Source: Davidsoniella eucalypti
Taxonomy: Eukaryota; Ascomycota; Sordariomycetes; Microascales; Ceratocystidaceae
Reading direction: 5' to 3'
Assembly (NCBI GenBank): GCA_004009845.1
Contig: RMBW01000094.1
Span: forward strand, 57,008 to 121,007
Length of the DNA stretch: 64,000 nt
Below the pieces are notes generated by a model that ran no database searches, had not been told where the DNA came from, and saw nothing but the letters and a program-made list of their open reading frames with translations. Positions 46,701 through 59,393 of the stretch are shown piece by piece (the first letter of the stretch is position 1; each line of letters opens with the position of its first letter). The position numbers were made by a program, and so were the translations under genes.

Positions 46701-49659
46701 GAGCCACGTTAGAACCCGTCTTGCAGGATACAGGCATGTATGTATGAAAGCCATGGGTATCATTCGTTGCTTAATTTATTTTCCTTCTTTTTCTTGGTCG
46801 ACGTTGTGATTGCTGGTCGTTATCGGCTGCAACGACTTCCTCATGCCGCTCTGCCTCCAAGATGCATGTCTAGATCGGCTTCCTTACCTCGGATTTGAGT
46901 ACACCAACTGCATATGCAACTGAATTAGTATGCACATAGACCCTCGGTCTTATTCGGAATCATCATCCTTTGGGGTTTCCGATCCAATACTAGAGATGCA
47001 TGTATATCCCTCTTGTGTCTTCTGGGTCGTTACACATGGTACCAGCCGTAGCGCCAGGTGTGCAGCATCGGTAAGCAAAACAAAGGGAACGAGAGGCAGT
47101 GGTACCGCGTTTATCCAGCACAAGGCGATAGAGCTACATGGATATAGCGTTGAGCGGCATGCCCGGCCATGACTAGGCGTTGAGATATAGCCGAGTTTTT
47201 GCCATAAGGCTTGGACAGAGCAAGAATAAATATATATATACAAAGGGCAATCGCACCCACTGTCTCATTGCTCGTACATATGATTCCGATGTGATGTGTA
47301 ATGTGCAGGGAGTCAATGTCGGACAAGGGAACCGTGAGAATCTTCGAACTGGTCCAACAGTCAATGACTATTTGTAGTAGTATAGCAAAAGATAGAGTCC
47401 GTCTGGGGGCTACTGACGTAACGATGACGGATAACGGAAAATAGACAACATTCTCAACAGCCTATCTTGGATGAAGTAGCGCATTGAACACACAAGGGCT
47501 TAGTAATTCCGCAGTCTCAAGTCTCAGCCAGCCATGCTACTGGAAGGAAAAATGGAAGCTTTTCCTGTTGCTTTCTGTTTCTGTCCTAGTCTGTGTGTCC
47601 TTATTGCCCAATGTCCTGTATCAGGGGCCGCCCCATGTTTTGCGGCCAACAACAAACCCAACATTGACATATTGTAATTTCAGGCTGCAGCTTGCAATTC
47701 ATGGCAACAAGGCATCGATGTTGCAGCTATAACGGGCGCCGTGTATACTAACATTTTGTAGCCAGAGCTTATCAGCGAGGGTTCATTTCATGTCTCTCAT
47801 TTCATATTTCATATCAGTAGAAAAGAACCAGAGACTCCCATGGTTGTCTTTAAGCAGGTAGGTCGCATACAGGTATGTACATACCAATGTAGGCCTGTGT
47901 AGGCGCAAGTCTCGATCCATAGCTTCGAGTTCTAGGGTCGGCAACAAAGGGAGCAAAGGAGATACGAGATCAGAGGACTGAGATGTACTGGTATCGATAT
48001 TTCCAAGCGAGCATATCAACCAGCCATCGTCAACCCATATAATAGACAATGTAGACAGTGATACATCAGAAGAGGAGCTGCTTCAGGGCATTGATAGTGG
48101 CCATGTTGACGTCGACAAGGGGTTTTATTGTTTTTATTTCATGAGAGTCGATTAGGAAAACAAAAAGAAAAAGAGAAGAAGACGAATTAATGGCTGTATT
48201 TTAGAGGTTGTGTTGTGTTTGATAATTCAGAATATTATTACATACTTTTTTTTTAATTAAAACATTGGTGGAACAACAACTAATGCTACATGCAAGGACA
48301 AAACCGAAGCGGCAAGAGCCAAACGCAGAGTCTACACTGAGCTCTTTCCGACTTACATCTAGAAAATAAATAAATATGAATAAAAATAGAATATTAAAAA
48401 AGGTGTATTGTGATTTTTGCAGATTGTGGCAGTTGCCTCGCTTTGGTTGTAATGTTGCACGCAAGTACCTGCCGCCAAAAGCCAAAAATAAAATTAAGAA
48501 TATTATATATTTACTATAATAATAATAATTAGTCCGCAGAGCCTGAATTAACCACAGCAGGGATTGGTGCGATCGAGGAAGTCGCGACAAAACGAACAGA
48601 ATGAAAATATGGGGCCAATGCTGAATCCTAGCCGTTGGTTGGTCAAAGGCCCACTTGCAGCAGAAAGCAAGAAGCCAAACTGCAATTTCCATTCTAGGAA
48701 ACTTGAGATGGAGGGGGTGTCGCCATTCCAGTTTGTCCCTTACTGACAACGACTTGATCATCAAATCTTTTCTTGTCATTATTCTCAGGCTCTTCGTTAA
48801 AGTCCCCCAGTCGCATATTGGCCATCACCGTCTTCTAACTCACTTAGAATTGCCTTATTTGGCGTACCACTCGTCAAAGCCATCTTCCCTGATCGCTCTA
48901 CTCACCACTTCCTCTTTGCAAGCACCCACCCATCGCCATCCTACAGCCCGCATATCATTCATACCTTGATTCCTCATCCGAGTCAAGCCCCCAGTAGCCA
49001 CGCCTTGTGCCGTTCCGTCCATTACGCCCATCTATATTGACGACGCCTGTAACTCCCAGGCTGTGTGAGGCTCATGGGGTGTGGTGTGGTGTAGTGTGTA
49101 GTGTGTTGTGTGTGACTTGTTTTGTATACTACTTTTGTCTATATTGGTACTTTGCTCTACGATATCATCCTTGTACCGTTCGGGGCCTCTCGGTGGTCGT
49201 TCTCTGGGCCTGACACCCCGAGACTACTGCCCCAGAGCATCTTTCTACCTTTGGCATATTGTGTAGTAGCTTCAACTGATCTTGCTACGGAGGGCGTGCA
49301 AAAGAATTTGCTTGCCTGGGCAGTGTGTCTTCCAGAGGAGTATGTACAGCAAGCCAACAAGTCAACCCATCCGCACTTGTTAATGATCCCACCAATCAAC
49401 CATCTTTACACGCCGTTCGTCGCTCTCACCGTCTCAAAGTCTTCTTACCTCATTATGCCGTCACAGTGCCTGCTCCATAGACTATATTAACCACGCCTCT
49501 CCCGCCGATTCTATCCAGTGGTCAAGTTCCATTACTCTCTTCAGTTCATATACTACACAGATATCTCCCACATTCCTGGCTGAGCCATACTTTTCATTTT
49601 CTGTCTTTACTCATATCATATTCCATACTATCACACTTATATCACACCTAATCTTCATA
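43788..49659. other. Large intergenic region, no gene recognised
   Basis: Mixed-composition DNA with many short open frames, none resembling a known protein. Landmarks: a run of twelve G at about 45202-45213, TATGTACATA at 45527-45536, 45541-45550 and 47874-47883, and a GT-rich stretch at 49078-49115. 49500-49659 is the CT-rich leader of the polyprenol reductase gene. I saw no tRNA. Confidence 0.5.
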
Positions 49660-50733
49660 ATGTCTACTGGGCTTGCTGGCGCTATCCGCCCTTCGGAGTG
49701 GTGCCAGATACTCTTTGTTGTTCTGGGCGCTGGTGCCGTCGCCAATGATGCCGCCCCTCAGAGCTTCCGTGATCAGCTCATGTGCTACGGAGCCCGTCAA
49801 GCCTCTCCAGTTTCCAAGTCCAAGGACACTTCTGCAGATAGCACAGATATCGCTGCCGCTTCATCACCTAATGATGAAATCACAGGTGGTCTCGCCGTCT
49901 TCCGCTCTATCCTGACGTACTCCGGCTTACTGATCCCCGTTCCTCACGGCTGGTTCACTCACTTCTACGTCATGCTCAGCGCGGCCAACATATTCTGGGC
50001 TTGGCAGTTCGTGACCAACGGTGAACTCATCAAGAGCCTCGCCCAGAAGGAGCTCCAGCCCTCTATCATATATCCTCACGAAACCGGTGTCCGCAGCTCC
50101 GTTCCCATTGAACAAGTCATTGTTGCCATAGCCATGCTCACCTTTCAGGGTATCCGCCGTCTCTTCGAGTGCCTATTCGTCCAAAAGCAATCGCCCAACT
50201 CTTACATGCTAGTCATGCACTGGGTTCTCACCTTTTGCTTCTACGCTTGCATGAGCATCTCTGTTTGGATTGAGGGAGCGGGTAAGTTCAACATCCGGTC
50301 TTAACCATCCATCTTTCTGCGCCATACTAACCACTGTTTGTTCTCAGGCTCTATTCTTAACCCCGAGTTCACGCACGACTCTGCTGTCATCACCCGCATT
50401 GCCGTCGCCCTAGTCATGTTCTTTTCCGCTTCATTTGGCCAGTTCCACGCTCACAAGCACCTGGCCAGCCTAGTCAAGTACACTCTGCCCACTGCCGGCC
50501 TGTTCAAGTACTTTATCTGCCCCCACTACTTCTGCGAGTGCGTCAACTACCTGAGCTTGGCTCTGGTTACCGCCCCTTCAGGCTCTCTATTCAACAAGAC
50601 TATGCTTTGCGCGCTCTTCTTTACCGCTGCTAACCTCGGTGTCACTGCTCGCAGCACCAGGCCTTGGTATGAGGGTAAATTTGGCAAGGAAAGCGTTGCT
50701 GGTCGCTGGAACATGATTCCCTTCGTGTTCTAA
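49660..50733 (+). CDS. DFG10: Polyprenol reductase, SRD5A3/DFG10 family
   Basis: Exons 49660-50281 and 50348-50733, joined over a 66-nt intron (phase 1), encode 335 aa. The protein is hydrophobic with about six membrane segments. Its C-terminal steroid 5-alpha-reductase domain contains FGQFHAHKHLASLVKY, LFKYFICPHYFCECVNYLSL and the ending RWNMIPFVF, diagnostic of the polyprenol reductase branch. The enzyme works in the ER membrane and reduces the alpha-isoprene unit of polyprenol in dolichol synthesis, which feeds N-glycosylation and GPI anchors. The stretch at about residues 45-70 (Ser/Asp/Lys-rich) is a variable loop. The start is the only ATG that gives the N-terminal membrane region; the leader before it is CT-rich. 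Confidence 0.93.
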
Positions 50734-53700
50734 ACTACTCATCATCCCCCAAAATCTCATATTTCCTTTGTCTATTCATCCCCATTTTCTTTGTCATTGC
50801 ATGTGGTTTTCCCCACTCACATTCCCCTCCATTGCGTTGGGCACAATCTCCTTGTGTTAGTTTGGTTCATTTTGCTCCGTAGATTTTGGGTCAGAGAGCA
50901 GGTTTGCTCTGCCTAGAGTTCTATTCGTGGATAGCGTTCTGAGGTTGTAATTATATATTTTCTATGCCATTTGAATCTTGTCTGTATCCTTATATCATTG
51001 TGCTGTGTTTTTATCTCAGAGTAGTTGTATATGCCCATATGACATACTATCATCGTATTATATATAAAAATATAAAAAACGTACGATATACCAGAGACCA
51101 ATTAGCCTATCTGTAGTGAAAGGATCATGAGTGTGTTCACATTCATCATGGTAGTCTCTATCAAGTCGTTGTTTATCAACCCTTGAGACAACTGAAATAC
51201 ATAAGGGTTAAGAAATAAGTGAGATCAACATCAGGGTTGTGGAATTATATAATTCACGTGATCGATAGTATCACGTTCACGTGATGACGATCATGTTACA
51301 TTAAAGGGGCAAACAACGCCTCGATATGAAACACGCTTTAACCAGTAGAGTACATAATGTCTACATGTAGATAATGAAGCGCCCTGTTCTCGAGGATTTG
51401 AGAGAGCCTTATATTCGAATTATACATACCTCTCATGTTTCCGACGTCATAAAGACAAAAGCCTATTGCTTGTCCTAAAATCACGATTGTGTTTACAAAA
51501 ATAGAACGCCACCTGGCATTTTCAGCTGAGTTAGTAGCTGACTAAAGCATAAGAAAAAAAAAATCTTCAATTTTATTTTTCTTTCATTTCATAGCCTTAG
51601 GCTTAAGTTGCTTTTAGTGCATCTGAAACAGTAGACACGGCATATTTTTTTTTAGTGTCAAAGAGACACGGTCGCAGAAGTTTACGCACAGGGCACGAAA
51701 GAACAAATGAACAAATATCGACAAGAAACTTGAATTTGAGCAGGGACGTTTTGAAATAACTATATGAGAAGAACAGTAAATAGAGAGAGAGATAAATATG
51801 GAGACAACACGAAAGGGGCGATTATTCAGGGTACAGTTTTTTAGCCTGGCCAGGCGCGTTTCCCGCCAGTTTTTACTTTTAGATTAGCCAAAGCATAACG
51901 ACATGGCAGGGCTCTTATCATGTACATTCATATATACATGATATGTAATGTGCAGTTCTGTATATGTTCGCCATTCGTCGAGTTTGGTTGCGGCTTCATT
52001 TCTTAACTTTAGTTCATAGACTCAGTGCATCCTGGTTGCACTGTCGACTATGACTAGTATGATGAATGAAATTCTAGAACTTGTACGTAAAGGACATTGC
52101 ATCACATTCGACAACGATAATGTCCAAGTACGTGGCATCAACAATATACACATCTTTCGGGGTGTACATAAGGATAGATGTAATTATCTGTCTCGCTGCT
52201 TCTGTGCTAGGCTATAATGCAAGAAAAACATAGCCGTCTTGTTCTCGTATACTGGAAGTCCAAAGAAACAGCATAGGAACAAACCTCTTCTGTTTTCGGC
52301 GCCATGATAGGGAGACTTGATGACTTGATAGAAGCTAGGGGGTTCTATTTGCAGCACAAAAGGGGAATTATGGAAGAGAAGTGGGCAGAAAAGATGCAAA
52401 TAGGCAGAAACTTTTGGGGCAAAACTATAGGAAAAAATGTCGCCGACTTGCCTAGTTCTTACAACTCCTTATTTGCAGCAAATGAAAAACTTATGAGGAG
52501 TTGCCTATACAGTTTTGATAGCTGGATTTTCCACCTCGTTTTGTATGTGTCTTTATGAAGGAGAGGAGGAGAAGGATTTCTGCGACAACAGGCTATTGGA
52601 TGACGCTTGCAGGCACAGGGTTACAGGACTTGTTCCCTCTTTTTTTGTGTGTTTGGGTGTGCCGAGGGATCTGGCGCGTGTTTCTATGCTGGGTTTGATG
52701 GATGGCTTGACAAAATGGGTATCTGTATATGGAGATTTCAATATCATCGCATGTTGGTCTTTGATTTTTATATCGTGATGTACTCTTGAACTTGTGGCAA
52801 ACTCGAAGGCCGGCCTTCAGCTTGTCACAACTTATTGGCAGCCTTCAAAGTTCGCTACTATGCAGCTGTGTTCTTCTATATATGTAGATCAGTAATAAAG
52901 TACCTTTTCATAAGTACATACAACATGTAAAGATGACTGGCTAAACTTCGCCTAAACACAGGCCCCAGCCAATCAAAGCAGTAAACAACTCTTAGCTTAG
53001 CTTCTATAGCCTAGGTAGTCCTTTAATGGTAAGCGTAAGCTAGCCTTGTCTTTCTTTCTGCCTTTCCTCCCTCTAGACTCTTTCTTCATTTATCCATTAA
53101 CATCAATCAATCGAACCAATATTCTTTAATTACTGTCAGCACACTAGCCATCAAGCGTGGCTATTTCCACAAGCTACCCTTCATATTGGCATCGCGAATC
53201 GATTCTCTAAGTGCTCGTATCGTGTATTCTCGACTTATAACTCGAGATTGTGTCGTTGATTCTTTTTTTTCCCGCGTGTTAACGAATTTGTTTTGGCTGA
53301 TAACCAAAATTACACATTGCCCTGCTATCTTTTTTTTTCGACTGCGTCCAGCCGACCGACGAAAATAATCAACCAAAAGCCTAGCTAGCCAACCACACAC
53401 GAGCCACCCTTTCAAGAACCCTTTCAAGAGACGCTTAGATTTGCCGGGAAACTCGCCTTCCAATAACCGCACGCTCTTTTGCTCGAAAAGAAATAGCTTC
53501 ATATACATCGTCGTTGTGTCTTTTGCTGCTATATACGCACTCACTCACTAGTAGTAGTCTGTCTGTTTGCTCTGTGAATCTCCCCGCGTCTTGAACGAGT
53601 TAGTGCTTCCTTCTTTTCTTCACTGCTTCTCTTATCTTCCCTTGAACACATAATTCCTCGCCTAACTTGTGCTGCAACGTCGACCATCAACCACCACTGT

Positions 53701-54072
53701 ATTGTCTGTCATTCGAAGCCTATACATAGCTTAGCTTCGTTTAGTAGAACCGTAACCGTTGCTGGCAGGTTGGATACGGGCTGGGTATAAGCAAGTCTTT
53801 GTCCTGTTAGTGTGGTCTTAATCTATATACACAAACTGTAGCCACCATTAATGGAGACGACGTTGTCCATCTCTGCTTGATTCTATACTATATTGCTGTT
53901 GAATCAGCCCTACTAACACGTCTGATATTTAAAGTTTCAAACTCGACGTCAAACCTACACAAACTTTGACACCCACTCTCACGCTTGCATTGTCGGAAAC
54001 AAAAACCAGTCTGCTATTGTCCTCTTCGAGGATGGTTCACATAGATCGCCGCTCCCTCAACTAGACGGCACT
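50734..54072. other. Intergenic with CT-rich HOS4 leader
   Basis: 50734-50900 is the DFG10 3' flank. 50950-52550 is AT-rich with short palindromic TA-rich stretches and no gene. 52800-53040 includes a CCAAT motif (CAGCCAATCAAAG). 53040-54072 is pyrimidine-rich and most likely the promoter and leader of the next gene. Confidence 0.5.
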
Positions 54073-57000
54073 ATGGACACGCACTCCTCTTCTTTCAAGG
54101 CGAAGTCGGAGTCTTCCTCTTCATCAAGCCCAACAGGCGGCGGCCTTGGTCGCCGACCCAGCGATGAATCGCGCAATCTAGTTTCTCTTAGACCAACCCA
54201 ACACACCTCCCAACGCAGTATCGACCTAACACGCCCACGAGGCGATCGAGATCGAGAATCCGGCGACCGAGATCGAGGTCGTGACCGAGAAAATTCGTCA
54301 GCATCATCCGCCACCCGTGATCGCGACGACGACGCCGCTACTAGCGATGCCTCCAATGCCGAAACAATTGTTCTACCTGGCAAAGACGGGTACTCACCAT
54401 CAAAAGTTCGGCGAATGAAACACGAACGTGACCGAGATGACGTCGATTCCCTACCAAATCCGCCAGCGACAAGTTCCATCCCATCTTTGAAGTTGCCCAA
54501 ATTACCGTCGTCAATAGCATCCTCGACATCCAAGGCAGGAACTGGCGCATCATCCGTCCCATCTGCCCAAGAACCACCCGTCCGAAGCGCGCTCGTGTCT
54601 GGTATCTTGTCACATCATAACAAGAAAATCAAGCGGACGGAAAAACAGACGCCAACTGGACGCGGTGCCAGTCTAAGCGCAGCTTCTCATAATGGAAATC
54701 CATCCTCAGCAATAAACATGGCCGGGACTGCAGGCTCGCCACCACCAGAAAAGAAGAAGCGACGCCTTTCAAACTCGGCTGGCGTTGCTGTAAGCTCCTC
54801 CCACCCCGTTTCCGACTCAGAGAACGAACCTTCAGCACGAAGCAAACCGGCAAAGCCTTCGATTTCGGGTGTCGAAAAGTCAATAAAACGAAAAATACTA
54901 AAAACCGAATCTGACGAAGAAGGTGAGATCACGTCCAAAGTACGTCGACCTCGGCCGGTCGACCAACCCGCGTCAACCCATGGCCACGCGTCCCGTCCTT
55001 CAAAAGACAACACGCAAAGACCTCATCGTCCCGACGCACCGCTTGGCTCAGCAGCGGCTTCTGCACGCTCAGTATCGCCACATACAAGACCGTCGGCACT
55101 CCATCGCAGGAGCCAATCCACAAACGGCACAGCTAGCATCAAAAAGAAGCGCGTACCCGCACCAATACAGTCGGTTGACTATAACTCAGACGGCTCGTCG
55201 ACCAGCGGCAGCCCGCATCTAAGCAAGAGCTCAGCAGCTATGCCCCGTGGTATTGCTGAGAGAGTCGACTCTCCAGCTGGGAAAGGCCCATCCAAGAAGC
55301 ATCTCGATGCCCACGGCCAGACCTTTTTAGCGCGGGCGTGTGCCAAAGGCGAGTACGAGATAGCGAAGCAGCGCCTAGACGAACGTCCCGACGACCTAAA
55401 CGTGGCTGACTATGCCGGAAACACGCCACTGCAGATTGCTGCCTTGAATGGGTGGGAGGACATCGTCAAACTCTTGTTGGATGCGGGGTGCAATAAGCAC
55501 TGTATCAATTATGATAAGGAAACTCCCCTTTTGGACGCCGTCGACAACGGTCACGTGGAAGTTGTGCGCCTTCTGCTCGAGGCTGGCGTCAACCCACGAA
55601 AACCCAATTCTAGTGGCGAGGAACCTCTTGCTCGTGTTGTCCCCGATCTTGACAACGGCACCGAAATCCGCGCTCTGCTCGAAAAAGCCAAGGCTGCTTA
55701 TCACCATCCATCGGAAGGACCACTCGAAGACTCTCTCGCCGGTGCAGGGGAAATTTCGGAAGACAATATTGTCACCGAAGATACACCACGCTTTTCTCGG
55801 CCGCCCGAGAGCCCAACAGCCATCACTGCTAGTCCATTAGGCCAGCCATCCAACGGTCATCGTCGTGCCGCTACTTCACGAGCCACTAAAACTAGCAATC
55901 ATCTTCTGTATATGAACATCGACGATAAGACGCTACGAACCGCTTGTGGTAAAGGAGACCGTGAAACCGTCACGCATCTCTTGCAAGTCCGCCAAGACTT
56001 TAATTACCCCGAGGCTATGACCGCAGCCGCTCGTGGTGGCCACGAATTCGTCATGGAACTCCTACTCGCTCTCGGAAATGCTGATCCCGATCCAAAGCCC
56101 ATCAAAACGGGCTCCCCCGATACAGCCACGCCTATTCTCGCCGCAATTGGCCAGGAAAACATCAAAGTGCTCAAGCTGCTACTAGACAATGGCCAGTTTG
56201 ATCCCACCAACCGCTACAAAAACATGACGTACTACGAACTTGCCCGGGAACGCAAAGGCGTTAATTGGAAGGAAGAAGAGGATCTCCTCAGGAAGGCCTA
56301 CGATGAACACATTCGTAAGTATCCTTCAAAAACCGCCAGCCGTGATCAACGCATAGAACCGCCTCGCCAGCCTCGTGAACGCGAGCCTCGGGATAAAGAT
56401 TCTGTCTCGCTCCCCTCTGATCGTGGCCGTGAACGTGAACGCGAGCGAGAGCGTGACCATGATACTGTTGCTACTTCTTCCAAGTCATCTGCTGTCAAGC
56501 GTGCTGTTAGCCCCGGCACTCGTGACCCAGATCTACTCAAGAAGAAGAGCTTGGTTAAGCCCTCTGCCTTCAAGGACCAGGAATCCAAGGAGAGAGATCG
56601 TGATACCAAAGACCCGAAGAAGACTACCGACTTGAAAGAAAAGAAACGCTCCATCACAAACGACCATCCCGACGACCAACCCAAGCTCAAGCGTTCGATT
56701 TTGGACGGCCCTGCCAAGCTCAAAAAGAAGGAAAAAGAGCGTGACACAGACCACAAGTCAAGCGTTGCTGTATCTGACCGCGAGATTTCTCCTGCTGTAC
56801 CAAAACGAAAGATCAAGCGTACTATTGAGGCTGACGCAGCTGCGTCCTCGGAAAGCGAAGCTGTGAAAACTCAACCCACCCGTCGCAAGTTGATCACCAA
56901 GGGCGAGTTGGCGGCTGAAAACGATAGACAGCGTCGCGCTAGTATGGTCTCGAATGCCTCTTCACTTAACATCAACCAACCGTCTAGTCCACGTGATCGT

Positions 57001-59393
57001 GATGAAAGTGCACCGGTTCGTAGCATCAAGCCCGATATACCTTCTGAGAAATACCACAATCGCACCAAAGCGCTCAAGGAGACTCGTGATAGCCCCAGTG
57101 ATTCTCCCCCAGCCGGCAAGAGGCCTCGTTCTAGCACATCGCCCCCTCCTCGCCGTGCTGCCCCGGACAAGGAGGAATACGAGGGTAAACGGCGTCGTCT
57201 CGAGACTGCCGACTCAAGAGAGCAACGCCGCAAGAAGCTTGAGAAGTCAGACGCTACTAGTGCTTCTGCTGACGATGAACACGAGCGCCGTCCCATCAAA
57301 ACCGGCATTCTTTCTCGTGAACCTAGCATGTCTTTCAAGTCGTCCAAGATTGCCAAAGAAGCCCGTGACCGTGAAACCACGGTTATCCGTGATCCAGCTA
57401 AAGCTACTATCAAAGATGCACTCAAGGCCAAGAAACTTGCAGCTGCGAAGCCTGTCGAAAGACTTTTGTCAAAGGTATCCTCTGCTCATGATACCGACAT
57501 TGAAATGAAGGATGCCCCTGAACGTGCTCGCAAGGACAAGGATTCGAAGCCTGATGAATCGGAGAAGAAGCGTCGCCCTCTTGTGGACTCTGATGACTCT
57601 AAGGCCAACAAGCGGGAGGCTCTAGAAGATAAGAAGCGTCTCGAAGAACGTCGTGCTAAGTTAGAGGAAAAGCGCCGTGCCGAGTTAGAGGAAAAGCGCC
57701 GTGCTGAGTTAGAGGAAAAGCGCCGTGCTGAACAAGATGCTGTAGCCGCTGCCGCCGCTCTGGCAGAGGCAGAGGCTATTGCCCAGAAGAAACGTGCCGA
57801 AGAAGAAAAGGAGCGCCGTCGCCGCGAAAAGGAAGCCGAAGAAGAGCAACGCCGTCTTCGTGAAAAGAAGGAACGCGAAGAAGCCGAGAAGAAGCGCCTA
57901 CAAGAAGAGGAGGAAGCCCGCGAGCAGCAACGTCTCGCTGAAGAGGCCCGTAAGAAGGCCGAGGAGGAGAAGCGCCTTGCCGAAGAAGCTCGTATCCGTG
58001 AGGAAGAACGCATACGCAAGCAAGAAGAGGAAGCAGCTCGCCTCAAGGCCGAACAGGAGCGCAAGAAGGCAGAGGAAGAGAAACGCTTGGCTGAGGAGGC
58101 CCGTATCCGTGAGGAGGAGCGCAAGCGCAAGCATGAGGAAGAGGTGGCTCGTATCAAGGCGCAACTCGAGCACGAACAGAAGCTTGAACAAGAGAGACTT
58201 CGTCGCATTGCGGAAGAAGAGCGTATCCGGCGTGAGGAGGAAGAAGAACGACTCCGCTGTGAACAGCTCGAGCGCGAGGCTGCCGAAGCCCGTCGTCGCC
58301 GTGAAGAAGAACGTCGTGCTGCTAAGGAAGCAGAACAGCGCCGTATTCACGAAGAGCAAGAACAGGCTCGTATTGCCGGTCTTCCTGCTCTTCTTCGCTG
58401 GTTTGTCCGGTGCCCGAATCCCCGCCAGGCTGCTGTGGCTGAAAGATTTCACAACATGCAAGGTGTCCGTTGGGACTGCCTCGACATGAGCCTCAATGGC
58501 ACTGATGAAGGCCGTGAGCAGTGGATTCTCAATGTTCAAGCTGCCCTCATCCTGGGCGAGCAAGATATGACATTGTCACGATGTAAGCTGATTCATCATA
58601 TAAACCTCGTTTCCTATATTCTTGTACTAATTTCATTTCCACAGATACCGACTGGAAGCATATCCCGACTTCTCGTGCCGCCAAGACTATGATCTGGCGC
58701 GTAGAAAATGACCGCTATGCTCTCACGTCGCCCCGCCTGTACGACATTGGCGTACAGCTGCCCAACTACTACGGCGTTCCGAACGACCCTGATTCGATCA
58801 CACATAAGACACTCGAACGTCTTCGCCAGGACGCTATGGACCGTTTCTACAAGATGGACATGTTCTTTGTCAAACTGAGTGACGTTCTTTTCGCCGTTCA
58901 AAGCATGCCTCACCTGCGTGGCCTTCGGCTCTCTGTTGAGTACCGCGAGCTGCCCGAGCGCGAGGAGCTTCTCGATTTCCTTTGGTCTGGTTCAAAGTGG
59001 CGCTCTGACCCGCCACACGTCATCGACAAGTATCTAGGGTTTGCCCCGAAGAAGAACCACTATGTTGATGGCGTCTGGGTTAGTGAGGATCTGCCTGGCC
59101 GCTGTGCTGTTTCGCGTATACCGTTCCCCGATACTGGCCGTGTCCCACGTCGTTGCGGCGTAACTCGTGTCTATCCAAACGAGCCCGATTATGTGCAACT
59201 GTGCAAAGAACAGGGCCTGAGCCACCTCATCTACCTTGCCGAGGACATTCCAGCTAATACGGGCCTTTCGGCTATTGAAAACCTCTCTGCGAACGATGAC
59301 ATCAATGCCGACGCTACTGCCACCTCCAACGGCACCAACTCAGCTGTGTCTGAGGCTCCCACACAGACAACTCAAGTCAACGGCGTTGCCTAG
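54073..59393 (+). CDS. HOS4: HOS4-like ankyrin-repeat protein, putative Set3 complex subunit
   Basis: Exons 54073-58582 and 58645-59393, with a 62-nt intron (GTAAGC donor, TACTAAT branch, CACAG acceptor), encode about 1752 aa. The first 400 residues are disordered, Ser/Arg/Asp-rich, with basic nuclear-localisation-like patches. Ankyrin repeats lie at about 414-525 (GNTPLQIAALNGWEDIVKLL, ETPLLDAVDNGHVEVVRLLL) and degenerate ones at about 613-720. After a charged region comes a long Glu/Arg/Lys coiled coil (about 1176-1436). A conserved C-terminal domain (about 1437-1710: LLRWFVRCPNP, YDIGVQLPNYYG) ends the protein. Yeast Hos4 belongs to the Set3 histone deacetylase complex; assigning that role here rests on domain order and my memory of fungal homologues, so the function is less certain than the gene. 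Confidence 0.85.
57661..57732 (+). repeat. Three 24-bp tandem repeats in the HOS4-like gene
   Basis: Units 57661-57684, 57685-57708 and 57709-57732 each encode LEEKRRAE; they differ at one or two bases. Confidence 0.9.
57949..58170 (+). repeat. Two 111-bp tandem repeats in the HOS4-like gene
   Basis: Each unit encodes 37 residues beginning RKKAEEEKRLAEEARIREEE. The protein copies are nearly identical for the first 21 residues; DNA copies differ mostly at third codon positions, so the duplication is not recent. Confidence 0.85.

Noticed and set aside
47927..48049. Minus-strand open frame before the DFG10 gene
   Set aside because: Short, no domain, no splice partners found.
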